64,000 nucleotides of DNA, taken from NCBI GenBank assembly GCA_011319805.1, contig SJRY01000175.1, positions 1 through 64,000 on the forward strand. Reading direction: 5' to 3'. This document shows, one piece after another, positions 11,556 through 22,953 of the stretch. This stretch comes from Macrocybe gigantea. Lineage: Eukaryota > Basidiomycota > Agaricomycetes > Agaricales > Callistosporiaceae. The notes beneath the pieces were generated by a model. It was not told the DNA's origin. It ran no database searches and saw nothing but the letters and a program-made list of their open reading frames with translations. The position numbers were made by a program, and so were the translations under genes. The first letter of the stretch is position 1. Each line of letters begins with the position of its first letter.

Positions 11556-11973
11556 TGCTATGCAAAACCAAGTCTGCGTGCAGGTCACTCTAACTAACTC
11601 TTAAGAGGAGAGGTGGGGAGAAGTTTGCTAATAATTAGCCAGCTCAAAGCTGAGTTCTACTACATACACTTTAACTATTTATATGTTACAACTCCTGAGC
11701 ACGGACCATGACTTTGCTATCCTCATGTTGTGTGAAACCCTTAACCCTCATCTGCATGAGTAAGGATTTGGCTGTGCTCCTCATGTTGTCCTACAGGTGC
11801 TGCATAATAACCCTTTGCCCCAGTCAGCGCTGACAAGTCATTGTCATAGGGTTTCCTCGAGTCATCACATTGTATCTTGTTTGTCATGTCATGCTTTATG
11901 TCATGTGTCCATCATGTGGTTCTTGAGTCATGTGCCCATCATCAAGATAACGATAAGTCTTGAAATCATAACA
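11556..11973 (-). repeat. 5' LTR of element C
   Basis: 418-bp LTR; on the minus strand it begins TGTTATGATT and ends GCATAGCA. A TATA box (minus, about 11676-11684) lies about 31 bp upstream of the predicted transcript start at 11651. The LTR abuts an LTR fragment of the first family at 11974, so element C had inserted into that LTR. Confidence 0.75.
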
Positions 11974-12100
11974 CTGTAACATATATAAGGACTCCCAGAT
12001 GTACCAGTAGTGCTAGGCTTAATATTCCTTTTGCCATCATCTCAAGACCACTCTTGCACTTAGTCTGCCCGAGTCCTTTTGAGATTTGTCTAGCCTAACA
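11974..12100 (+). repeat. Truncated LTR of the chromovirus family
   Basis: The 127-bp 3' part of a family LTR, from just before the TATA box (TATATAAGG at 11980-11990) to the terminal TAACA at 12100. The missing 5' part was separated by insertion of element C at 11973. Confidence 0.9.
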
Positions 12101-12724
12101 CTTTCTAAAAGTACTGATGACATCTGTATCCTTGCATTTTTCTTCATGTGCACCTTTTTTGAATGAATCCATCACACAACCATAACACTATATGATGTTG
12201 GTGGAAAATGAATGTCTTCTACCATACAGGAAGCAGCACTATGAAAATTTACTATGATTATATAATACTGCTACATATATCAAGTTGATTCTTAACAGTT
12301 AGAGTAAGGGTCAGAGAAAAAAATGGATTACTCCAGTCATGCCTTAGCAATAGAGCTGGGCTGCAATTTAGTAGTATGGTATAATGGATTGTGACTCCTG
12401 AAGGTGAGTGCAGACATAGGCTTTCATATACTATTCTCCATGCACTCATCCAATGCAGTAGCAGAAGGCTAGTATTGCATGCAAGTCTTTCTTTGCACAA
12501 ATTATACTATATTTGATAGCAATTAGCAGTACATGGCAGCTCCATTGCAATGGAAACAAGAACGAAATGATCAAAGCAATATAGCATCATCATCAGTTTA
12601 GTATAATAGCAATGAGTAAAAATCATCTCTAGAATGTGGGAAACTTGAAGTTCCTGGACTGCATAAGATAGCTCATGCATAGTATTGGCAATGGCATCCT
12701 TTTGGCAGGAGAAAGATATATAGT
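12101..12724. other. Intergenic, downstream of the carrier gene
   Basis: AT-rich sequence between the LTR fragment and the carrier stop codon. Only short frames without recognisable similarity. It presumably holds the 3' UTR of the carrier gene. Confidence 0.6.
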
Positions 12725-14376
12725 TTATGAAGGAGTCCGTGATTTAAGATGCCTCATAAGTAGCTCATACCTGCATATGAATGTGAGTATGAGATAGTCA
12801 AGCCTCTTATTTATTCCATGGCAACTCACGTCAGCATTGTCACAGCACTGTTTGGTACTGTCCTGAACAAATTAACGGAAAGCCCCTTATAAAGTGCTGT
12901 CCATCCTTCCTTCTTAATGAGCTTTCGCGTGGTATATATGATACCCCTCGACCTGTCATGGGTCTTGACCATCCCATCCGATGATAACTCGTCCGCCAGC
13001 GGGCGTCGTTGTGTTTGCAACCTCGTCCGCACGACTTCGTGCGGATACGTCGCGATCGAGGCCGTCATTTTTGAGATTGCTGAACAGAGGAGGATGGATT
13101 GGCTCGTCAATGGTGCATCTTTGTCTCGCCCTAAGAAAGAAGTGAATAAATTAAAGGACTGATATTAAGGTGTAGGTTTGTGCTCACGCGCCCACACTTT
13201 TAACTGTTCGTACAACGGAAATTGGACAGCAACATGCAAAATGCCCAACAGACTTGGCACGAGACCACGGTAAAACGCCGTCAGACCTTCCGTTTTATAT
13301 ATTGTGATCGCAGCGTCCAGCGTATGCCTGTACCGGACTTCATCTTTCGTCTGCGTCTGGGAGATAGCAGAAACCATCAGTGCCTCTGGCAAAAACCCAT
13401 GGGCCTGCGAGAAAGTGCAGACGCACCATGAATCTTGTCTTGATTACCCACAGTGGGTTTGTGCAAATCGTGCTTGTCGCGCCCGCGGTCATAGCCGATA
13501 GCAGATGTAGTCCCCAAGGGTGTTCCCTGACGACTGGTTGATACCCTTTGACCTGTGGTGCTGGGTATAACCTCTCTGACTCCTTGCCTTTCATTGCTCT
13601 ACCACCCGCATTCTCTCCCCCATTGATACCTTCACTGCCCAAGGAAGGCTCGCCAAAGAAATTCTTAATTCCATCGTACACGGAGAAGTAAATCGCCCAT
13701 GTCGGGAGGTACCCAAGAATTGTCGGCCCCAGTCCGCGATACAATCCACGAAAGCCTTGCTCGCGGAGGATCGTTTTCACTATGTCTATCCACGTAGGCA
13801 TCATAGCATAGCACAGCGACAGTCGACAGGAAAGCCAGCGGTAAAGATGAAAAATTAACCAACTTTCGTTTTAGCAAACCACGCATATAAGAGGGAAAAT
13901 CAAAAAGGACGCACCTACAATACCTAGATACCCTCGCTCTCCCTGTATTGCTCTCTGAGCTTGCAGTTTGGTCTTCACAACATCCAACGGGCATGTAGCG
14001 ACACTAGCCACCAAGCCGCCTCCCGCGCCGGCTGCGCAAAGTAATGTAAGTGAACATCAAGATTGGGCTGTTTCAATAACAAGTGTCGAATGAATCAAAG
14101 ATTTGGGGAAGCACAAAAAAAAACTAGCTTTGTCGATTGAAAAACGAAGGTGGAACTCGCATCTGTCGAAAAACGGGGCGACGAAAAAAAGAGACAACGC
14201 AACTGACCGATCATGCTATCTGTGGACCATTTCGACCGACCTCTCACAGCAGAGCGAGATGAGGAAGACAAGAGAACTGATCTCGAAAATGAGTTCTCGG
14301 AGAGCGAGGCCGTCGATGGAGTCCCGGAAGTCGATGGAGGCGAAGACGAGGAAGAGGCAGAAGAGGATGCTCCCAT
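12725..14376 (-). CDS. Mitochondrial carrier family (SLC25), NAD+/nucleotide-carrier-like
   Basis: Six exons on minus: 14376-14208, 14031-13915, 13785-13427, 13356-13188, 13130-12830, 12770-12725. All introns are GT-AG (57-176 bp) and all phases agree, giving 386 aa. An in-frame upstream Met at 14427 is an alternative start. A Ser-rich N-terminal tail precedes three carrier repeats with signatures PLDVVKTKL, PLWVIKTRFM and PHEVVRTRL. The segment GPTILGYLPTWAIYFSVYD resembles yeast Yia6/Ndt1 (mitochondrial NAD+ import) more than ADP/ATP carriers, and a pyrimidine-nucleotide or FAD carrier is possible. Expected in the inner mitochondrial membrane with six helices. It shares a short upstream space with the 3' end of SMC6, about 100 bp away on the same strand. 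Confidence 0.88.
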
Positions 14377-14477
14377 GCTCTGTAAGGTGAGGGGAGCATC
14401 TCGGAAATAGTTGCCGCGACCCAACACGTCACAACAAAGTCTAGCACAATGTGATAAATCTAAACGACGATATGCAA

Positions 14478-17400
14478 CTACGATTGTCCAGTGTAAGCTG
14501 ACGGCAGACTAGCCTGCCCTCTCTCAGGATCCGTCATCCTATGGATACGAACTGTAGGGCCTAAATGGACATTGTTCATATCCTGCGGCGTAATGAGGAT
14601 ATACTGTTTCTTGTCTGACGAGTTTGCAGTATCAATCTAAGACTCGATCAGCATCGTCTTGATAGAAAAAAAATGCTTGTTAACCAACCATCATTTTCAT
14701 GCTAATGCGCCGGTTCACGGCGTCCATAAAGACGTCAAACTCATCTGATCAATTGCAATCAATGGACAGAGCCAGCTCGAGAAAAACATCATACCCAGAC
14801 ACCGGAGCGGGCAACCGATAGATTCCCACAGCGACAGCAGCAGGCAGATAGTCGAGAATGACTTTTCGCCACCGCTGAGAGAACGGGGGTCCTTGTCACG
14901 ACCACCCTGCGTAGCAATTTGGTCGTCTGTCTGGACTTTGAGCTGCAATGACCCCTTTCCATGATTGAACAACACTTTGCCGAAATAGCCTCGATGAGAG
15001 AGATGGAACTGAAAAACGAGCTTGCATCGCAGGGCGATGTGCCGACGGAATTCTTCCCACCGCTGCAAACGAGCGTTTAATGAGCCTTTCAAAGTCTGCA
15101 ACGAACGTTTAGGTCAGCAGCAAACCCCCAGTCAAGGCAGCCTGCTCACTTTGGTTAGAACAGCCATTTGCTTGAGGTCTTTTTCCACGGCGTCCAATTG
15201 TGCTTTGGCTTTGTTAACTTCGATCGTCATCTCCTCAACCGTCGCGCCATGCCTTTGTCATGTGGGCATAAGAGTTAGTGAAAAGGCTCTGATCGTTATA
15301 GACAACATACCGTTTTTCTCGCTCCTTCAGCGCCTCTTGCACAGAGTTGAGCTGACGCTGTACCACTTCCACTGAGCGAGGGTTTTCGACCTGCGCACAA
15401 TATTCCTCCGCTTTGCTGGTCCAGTTCTGCAATTCGACTTTTAAATGCTACTCCGATGCGAACAGGAACACACTCACAGTGAATTCCTGCTGCAGTACTT
15501 CGACAAGCTCCTGTGCTTTCCTCACTTTCAGCTGCTCTTGAGTCAGTTTGTCTCCGTAGTGTTTAATTCCGTTTTGGATAGTCGTTCTCCGTTCAATAGT
15601 GTCTTCCATCCTAGACTTTAGGAACGAGATCAGACTTCATAACGAGAATGGCGTCTTGCAGAGGGGAACCTACGACGATAGCTTTCTTGCGTTCTGCATG
15701 CTCCCCTAATTGAGCTCTGATATTATTCATCTTCGTCAAAAGGTCGGCCTGTTTAGCATCAATGACCGCCTTCTGGCGCATAACGTCTGCGGACTGCGCA
15801 AGAACGGCGTCCTTCTCTGCCACCGCTTCCTGATGAAAGAAGTGGTAGATTACATATTACAGAAGAAGAGGCAAACACCTCACAGTTCTGGCAACTTGAA
15901 AACTAACGATGCCGGTGGGCATTTCTTCGTTAGCTTCTTGCTGTAGATTTGACACCGCCATCCTAGCACGCCGCAAAATATCACCGGCACGGATTTCATC
16001 TGCCTATAAACAGGATTAGACGGTGTTCGAAGGTGTAAGATGGCTGCTCGAGCAACTTACCGTTAAGGCATCAAGTGCGCGTTTACCAGCACCGAAACTT
16101 TCTCTCATGCCCCGAATCTGCTCGACGATGGCTTGGTAGTTGCGTTCGCATTCTGCTAATCGTCCACGATGATGCCTGCACACGTGATAAGTTCAGGTAG
16201 TCCAGATGTTGAGATCGGCAGCCTCACTGGACTTCCGAGGCAGCGTCTCTTCCGGTTAAGAGTAAGTTCGTAGCATCATTGGCTTTCTTGAAATGTATGG
16301 GATTCGACGAGGAGCCCCCCTCTCTGTGAAACGATTAGATCAACAAAGTCAGGATCGGATGATGAAGATGAAGAACAAACTGACGGAAAGACTCTGACTA
16401 TGAATCCATCGATGGTCCATGCTTGGCCGCCCCCTCGGAGACCCTTCATAACATTCTCGGCCTCGACACGCGTGACAGCCAGAATCTGCCGCTCTATCCC
16501 GGCTCGATTAATCAAGATACGCAAGACGTACGGGTCTGTAATCTTTATGACGATATAAAATGAGATGATGGCATGCATTTGTGAAGATGGCCGGTCAACA
16601 TACCTCAAGTGCTCGAATAACAGTGAGCAAGTGTTCTGGAGGTTCACCATTGCCATATTCAAACAAGTCCTTCTCGTAGATGATGATTTGGGTATTCTGA
16701 CTGAAGATGAAATGAGTCGACCAGGAAAGTGCGTAAGATTCTGTTCGGCATACTTCCCAGCCCTATCAAGCAATTGGCGCAATGATTCCCTATCTCGATG
16801 ATTCGTCACGGCAAAAGCAGTCAGATAGTTTCCAAGCTGCTGTCTGAGCAGTTCGCCCCATTTCCGTGGATCCTTCGCTTTGACATAAACGCCCAGCGGC
16901 CCGAGGGGAATGTCTCCGTACCAGTTCATTTGAGCAATCTGAGCCAACACTCCCTTTATGTTATTGCCATAGGGTGCCAAATTGTTCTTCTCAGCCTCAA
17001 TGGATCTGTTGAGCAGCTCCTCGCACTGCTGAACCTGGACTTTGAGCCTGTTTTGTTCCTCCTCTACCTGCATGCCTTCTTTTTTCAACACTTCATTTTT
17101 CTCATGCTGAACATGCTTCTGCTCCCGGATTCTTTCGAGGCCTGCTTCCGCCATTATCACTCCTTCACGAGCTTCCTCAAGCTTGCGTTTGGAAGCGTCG
17201 AGCTTGGCCTGGTTATGACTGGCCATGCGACGTTCCTCGGCTTCGATCTGAGCATCAAGCTCCGCTATTTGCTTGTTTGTTGCCTTCAAACTCTGATCCA
17301 TTCTTCTCAGGTCGGCCTGGCAGAGTCGCTTCAGTCGCCAGCGCAAAACAAAAGGAATGGCGCTCATACCCCGAAATCGTTCAGCAAACCTCTGTTGTGT

Positions 17401-19118
17401 TTCAGTTCCTCTTGCAGCCTGTCTTTCTCTTGTTGCAAGTCCATTTGATCACCTAACATCGCAACTTCTTGCTCTTGGGCGGTGAACGTCGCCTCAACCT
17501 CCTGCAACTCGGCCTGCAGGTGATGACCTTGAATTACGGGGAAACTCGTATAACACAGAAGGAGCTTACTTGAGCTTTCTCGATGTTTGCTTGCAGCTTG
17601 GGCAAGACACGGGCAAGTTTGGCCGACTCGTCTGCCTGAGCACGGAATTGATCCTCCTTTGCCTTGACATGGGCCCAGGCAAGCTCCTTCTTCAGTTCAT
17701 CCGCCTTCTTCTTCTGCTCGCGGGCTTTTTTGGCTTCCTCATAGCGGAGGGAAATCTCTCTGAAGGCAGATTTCAATTCCGGTAGAGCTTCCTTCTTCTG
17801 ATTGAGGACCTTGCTAGTTTGGCGGATGTGATCTAGACAGGTCTCATATTCCTCTGCTAGTTGGGAGAGCTGCGTTCCGCGCAGGAAAAACTGAAATGAA
17901 ATAGTTCGCGTCACATGTGCATGAGCATGTGTCGATAGTATAGAGACAATACTTACCTTGTATTTATCCTGTGGCGTTGACGCGCTCAAGAACTGTCGAG
18001 CCGCATCTGTTGTTAGTCAGAGGTCAGCTCGTGCGAACTCGACACTATACAACTCAATTCCCACCCTGGGTAAGGACAGTCATTGGGTTATCGACCTGAA
18101 TGTTCATATGGTCGCATATGGCAGCAAGTTCCTCGCGCTTCGTGCTCACGACACGTTTGTCCTTGTCCTTGATCTTCCACGACGACGCGCCGTCCTTAGT
18201 AAACCTCCGCGTAATAGTGATGGACTCGCCATATTCATGAGGCTTATACGCTTCCTCCCCTCTATTCTTCAGTGTGACAGAGACTTCAGCAGCACTGAAA
18301 AAAAAAAAAAAGGGGTCCAATCCATTAAGCCTACCCTATCCAAGAGGAACAGATTTACCTTTGCCCTTCTCTGATAAAGCTCTTTAGACCCGTTCCTCGC
18401 CCCGTAGAATGGGCCTTTCCGCCGAGGGCGACAGTGATTGCAGAAAGAACAGCACTCTTACCACCTATTGGAATCCATATCATGGAAATGTTCTTCGCAA
18501 GACATGCATATACAACTTACTTCCGTTATGACCTGATGAAGTACGGGAAAAAAAAACGCGGTATCAATACTCAAGGTCGCGTTCCAACGCAAAGAAGCCG
18601 CACCGATGATGAAGTTGATCTGTGGACCAAGTTTAAACGATAGTTGTCTATGGCACATAAACTGGTGCATCTCGATGTGCTCCAAAATCCCATAGTCCGC
18701 TATGCCCTATGATCGCCAGTCAGGGAACCAACCAGTCAAAGCGTATAGATGCACACAGCTAAAGGAATACGTACACCTTGAATCTTCAGCCTCTCCTCCA
18801 AGTCTTTGATAATCTGCTCCGATGCTGGTTCTCAAACTCCTGCTCTTTGGCTTCCGCAGCAGCGTCATCTTCTTCATCTTGAGCATCCGCGTCCGCGTTT
18901 CCATCTTCGCCTTCATCACCATCCTCCCCGTTCACAACGCGTGACTTGCGCCTCTTCGCAGCGCGCTGACGAGTGCTTCCGCTGCCAGCGGCGGACCTGG
19001 CGCTCGCAGGCATCTGGACATCCTCCGCGTCGGACTCATCGTCCAGATCAATCTCTCTCGCCCGTTTGGATGTCGAGCTCCCTTCCGGAGAATTTGGCAC
19101 AGGGGTTATGCCAGACAT
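14478..19118 (-). CDS. SMC6: SMC6, Smc5/6 complex ATPase subunit
   Basis: A 21-exon model on minus closes in frame to 1159 aa if one base missing near 18828 is allowed for. Exons: 19118-18777, 18699-18604, 18532-18521, 18464-18359, 18294-18065, 18006-17957, 17890-17570, 17513-17370, 17316-16754, 16700-16604, 16542-16385, 16323-16228, 16175-16061, 16003-15884, 15829-15674, 15615-15478, 15426-15311, 15252-15150, 15095-14795, 14744-14689, 14636-14478. Acidic N-terminal tail, then Walker A (IIGHNGSGKS, formed across the 12-nt exon), the SMC6 hallmark QVDNPMTVLTQ, coiled coil, hinge region, second coiled coil, signature LSGGEKSFSTICLLLSLWE and D-loop DEFDVFMDAVN. The DNPxxVLTQ block separates SMC6 from SMC5. 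Role: DNA repair and replication-fork resolution with Smc5 and Nse proteins. An upstream Met at 19136 is possible. Confidence 0.93.
18521..18532 (-). other. SMC6: 12-nt microexon inside the SMC6 Walker A loop
   Basis: Exon of 12 bases (minus GTCATAACGGAA) flanked by a 71-bp intron (18533-18603, GTGCGG...CATCAG) and a 56-bp intron (18465-18520, GTAAGT...AATAG). It supplies the end of one Gly codon, His-Asn-Gly and the first base of the Ser codon of the P-loop. Without it the ATP-binding motif is destroyed and the phase is kept, so accurate inclusion is needed. Confidence 0.85.
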
Positions 19119-19714
19119 AAACGCGAGTGTCACCAAGATGCAGAGACAGATCTGGTTTGACGGTGGTGATGAAGCTGAAAAGGAACGCGTCTAATTTCAG
19201 ACACGAATTTAACTCGATCACGTGCTCACTGTCTCTCTCTACTGACAACTTTGCTGGACGCAAAGTTATTTCTCAAAATTTAAAAATGTGTACTTGGTAT
19301 TGTACAGGGTAGTGCGATGATCCACACATTAGAAAAAATAGAAAGGTAAAAAAAAAGTTTCCAAGGTAAAAATGGGATCCAGAACATCGTGATGCGTTAG
19401 TTGAGGTGAATGAGCGAGGACGCGTTCGGTCGTAAGAAGCAAATAAATGAAAAACCCGAAATAAGTAACAGAATGACGTATAAATAATAGGAAAAAAAGG
19501 TTGCGGGAGGATGGCGGGTATCTGATGATGGAGAACCAAGAAAACAAGGGCAAAAAATAGCCAAGCAATAAGAGTTAAGAGGAAGTAATTTGCAGAACCT
19601 ATATACGATGCCGAGAAGGGCCCTTTAAGGACTTTTGAACCCTTTTAATCAAAGAGCGGACGGGGCAAGAAATCACCCCCAGGAGAATGCGAGGCGCAAA
19701 AAGCAGCAGCCAGA
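19119..19714. other. Intergenic region upstream of SMC6
   Basis: About 600 bp between the SMC6 start and the stop of the next gene (same strand). It should contain the SMC6 promoter and the 3' UTR of the membrane protein. AT-rich with short A and T runs. No coding signal. Confidence 0.6.
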
Positions 19715-21039
19715 CTAGTGTGACCACCTCCGGCGCGAAGAATGATTACCAGGCATAGTCGTCGTCCGGGCTTGGTACACTCTTCGCGCGACTGTGTGAG
19801 TGGGAGAGACATGCAAGCCTGTACTACCTCCGCTGGCCTTGACGGCAGCAGATGTGGTCACAGGACTTGCATGTTCGTTCGCTGAGCCGCCGAAGGCAGT
19901 CGGCTGTTGATGACCTGGCGAATTGTGCGAGACATACCAACCGATGCCAATCGCGGCACCGATGCACTATCGAGAACAATGCTGAGCAGAGAGCAAGCTA
20001 TGTTTGAGACGAAGATGAACATACGAGGAGCAGAAATATGCCAATTACCCAGACCCAACGGGACAAGCGCGATGTCCCGTCCTGGGTCTGCTTGAGCCAC
20101 CAACTACGTGAAAAGTCAACAATGTTATATTCAGCAATGGCAAGAACGAGTCCGCTTACCTCTCCTTCTGAGATGCAGACTTTCTATTTTCTTCCCTAGC
20201 GACCATGCTGAATCGTCTCCAGAAATCATCGCCCCTTTCGCCTCGGCGAGGTAGGACGGTGCCTTCACTATCTCCACGCATGATAGGCTTATCGGACTCG
20301 GAGAACTTGACTCCCGGTTTTGCGGGCGCGCGAAGACGGGCATAATGGGAGTAATCGGGGGCTGAAGTGGGTGTGGTTCAGAGGACACGAGAGAGGGAGA
20401 CGGGGAGGTCGTGAGTGAGTACGGAGGCAGCTCCGCAGAAGGTCGCGGATCATGCGGGGAGTCAAAGGGATTCTTGAGGCCAGTGTCGACGCGCAAGCCT
20501 TGAGGAGGACCTTGTCTTCCTTGCGGAACAGCAATAGGCTCAGGCTGGGCGAGATTCAGCTTCGCTATGGGCGCGGCATACCCAGGACGCGGGGCAGCTA
20601 TGTCAGGTGCGTGGGTAGTCGGCGCACTCATCTTTCGAGGCGGAGCAGTGGCAGCTGCCAACGCTGCGTGCTTGGACGACGCCGCGGTTGGAGAAGCGGG
20701 TTTCCCGGGCTTGCTGGATTCCTCATCATCGGAATCGTCGTCATCCATGTTCATGAGGCCCATCCCAAGGGCACCCACTCCAGACTGGCGATTGGCTGCA
20801 TTTTTCTCGTCGCCCAAGTAGTTACTGTAGCTGGTAAGAGAAGCATAAGAGGTCGCGCGAAAATTAGGATATGACGACCCTCGCTAGGGCATTGAATTAA
20901 GAACAGGCACTCACACATCGTAAGCAGAAGTCCTTTTGTTTGGGTCAGGAGGGGCAGGCTGGCGCATCCTGCGCTGAGGTGTCGGTGTCTCGTAGAAGGT
21001 ATCGGGCTCATCAGTTGCATATGGCGGTTTGGGAGGCAT
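19715..21039 (-). CDS. Single-pass membrane protein with long disordered N-terminal region, unknown function
   Basis: Four exons on minus: 21039-20915, 20830-20160, 20103-20025, 19966-19715, with GT-AG introns of 84, 56 and 58 bp. The phases agree, giving 375 aa, only if one base is restored near 20377 in exon 2 (an AA that would be AAA). The start MPPKPPYATDEP is followed by a Pro/Ser/Ala-rich region with an acidic patch, then the ordered-looking stretch GDDFWRRFSMVAREENRKSA, then a hydrophobic segment (WVWVIGIFLLL joined over an intron to CIGAAIGIGWYV) and a short Ser/Thr-rich tail. Topology inferred: most of the protein on one side, one transmembrane helix near residue 270. I recognise it only as a type common in basidiomycetes; no function is assigned. 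Confidence 0.75.
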
Positions 21040-21474
21040 GTTGAAGTAATGTACTCGGATAAATAACAGGCTGCGCTAGAAAAGAGTGTGAAGGGCAAAA
21101 GAATGGAAGGACGACTACAAAAACGGGAGCGGAGGAGGTAGGAGGAAAAGAAGGAAATCTTTGGACGACTCTGATTGCAAGGCTGCTAATTATGGAGATA
21201 CACGTGCACCTCATCAAACCATCAGAACGTTAACAACGCTACTTGTCAGAGTTCACATGGTCGCCTGCAAGTCCTCACATCTCATCAGTCCGTTTCCAAC
21301 AATTCTTCTGTCAGGTCTACACACCGCTCTCATTCATCTGAGCTGTCCAGTTCACCTCCAGCCACTAAGTTAGGAAACATGGCAACTCGCTTCTAATGGT
21401 TTTTCAAGGACCGACAGTATATTTGTTCTTTCGGCTAATTCGTTGGTATCGGACAAATGGGTATCAACTGGCCT
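21040..21474. other. Intergenic region upstream of the membrane protein gene
   Basis: About 430 bp between the start of the membrane protein and the stop of the metalloprotease, both on minus. No coding signal. Expected to hold the promoter of one gene and the 3' end of the other. Confidence 0.6.
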
Positions 21475-22701
21475 TTAGAGACCCTTGCGTTTACGGAACG
21501 CTCCCAACTGCTCCTTCATCCGAACCGTCTGTCCCTTTGTAAAATTGTTCATGCAGGCGTCATCCACGTAGTCCATGTAGTTGTCTGGCATGCAACACGA
21601 ACAATCAGCGCAGCTGTCACCCTCGGTCAAAATAGCGAACATACGGATAGGATCAGGACCGTCGCCTGGGCAAGAATCGAACCCGTCTGCGGGGCAGCCG
21701 TAGTTCGGTTCTTTCACAGGCGCAGTGTCGGCGACCATGTCATTGGGCTCAGAACATCCACCCTGCAAGACACGTCACATCAAAGATCCGCAATGTCAAC
21801 ACTCCTTCACTTACTTGGAAGGTGTGGAAAAGACCAGCCCAGTGGCCTACCTCATGCGTGAGGGTACGGCCTTCGCTGTAAGGAGGGTGTCCACCACCTG
21901 GTACAGAATAGTATGCAAAGACCACCCCATCCAAATCAGGGAATGAAGAATACTCCCATGGAAAGGTCGTGTATCCGAGCAGCCAGCTGTTCGAGAACCT
22001 GACCAAAGACAATTCAGAACATCGAAATGCCGATAATTATTCGGTTCACCCCACCCAACAGAGTAGAGATTCAACGCGTCAGCTCCACCCTTTCTGAGAG
22101 AACGTTTCATTTCTTTCGCTTGTTCACTAGAGACGCGTTAATTCACATTCTACGCCACGGACACACGCGAAGAAGACACCCACGTTTCATCAGAGCCGTC
22201 TGGCAGCAGGTCCGCATTATTGAACCACTCCGGATTCAGAATATACTCCACGTTAACGAGATTGAAGCTTATGCCGCTAGGAATGTAGTCTTCGTTCAAG
22301 ACTATCATTTGATCGGCAAGCTGCCTCGCACTGGAATGCGCGGAGGGTCAACGACTTGGACGCTCCTTCGCGATGCGGACAAACGGCACTCACGGAATCC
22401 ACCCGCCTTCGTGTGTCCTATTAGCAGCGATGACATGCCAGAACACATCAAATGTCGTTCCGAATGGCAATTCGATATCACCAACAGAGTCTTTGATGGT
22501 CTTGAAATGCTTATTCGCAACAGCCAGCTGCTCTGCAGTGATGTGGGTACCGCAACCTCTACGGATCGAAGAATCATCAGACGAAGATCATGCGCTAACT
22601 TGAAAAGACGACGGGCCTTTGAGGTCTATTTATGGCCGAGTGGGACCGGCCAGGACAGAAGAAATCCCGAGGAGGAGGGCAACCAAAGCGTGTCCGAGCA
22701 T
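21475..22701 (-). CDS. Secreted M43-family (pappalysin/MEP1-type) zinc metalloprotease
   Basis: Seven exons on minus: 22701-22647, 22556-22394, 22330-22184, 22126-22055, 21998-21815, 21762-21645, 21584-21475. Introns of 52-90 bp are GT-AG and all phases agree, giving 282 aa with no frame problem. The N-terminus ([18 protein letters not shown]) is a clear signal peptide. The catalytic motif [11 protein letters not shown] matches HExxHxxGxxH of metzincins, and the Met-turn [11 protein letters not shown] follows. Cys residues in the C-terminal part fit the disulfide pattern of M43B proteases. There is no long propeptide, so it is close to the compact fungal MEP type. Expected outside the cell, cleaving proteins. 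It is transcribed divergently from the SNARE gene. Confidence 0.93.
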
Positions 22702-22953
22702 TTTCGTAAGGGGCAAAAATGCGCACGAATATGGTTCTCTTCTCTCTAGCACATCGTTTATATGTCGTTCTTATTCGGTTTATAGCTTTAAACAGCCCTT
22801 ATTTTTCCTCGCTTTGAAATAAAATCCTTGAGGCGTGAATATTGAACGGTCGATCACCCAGTCCGAAACGGGTGAAGCTGACGTAATATTTGGACCACAG
22901 CATGCGCAGTGGATCACTTGGACTTGCATGCTCGCTGCCCGTTGCGACCGACC
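22702..22953. promoter_or_regulatory. Shared 252-bp divergent promoter region (metalloprotease / SNARE)
   Basis: Only 252 bp separate the two start codons, which point away from each other, so both promoters must lie here. AT-rich patches near 22770-22830 may include core elements. No individual site can be assigned by eye. Confidence 0.5.

Noticed and set aside
18777..18850. An intron in SMC6 exon 1 instead of a missing base
   Set aside because: No GT-AG pair of sensible length lies between the two frames, and the protein is continuous on both sides.
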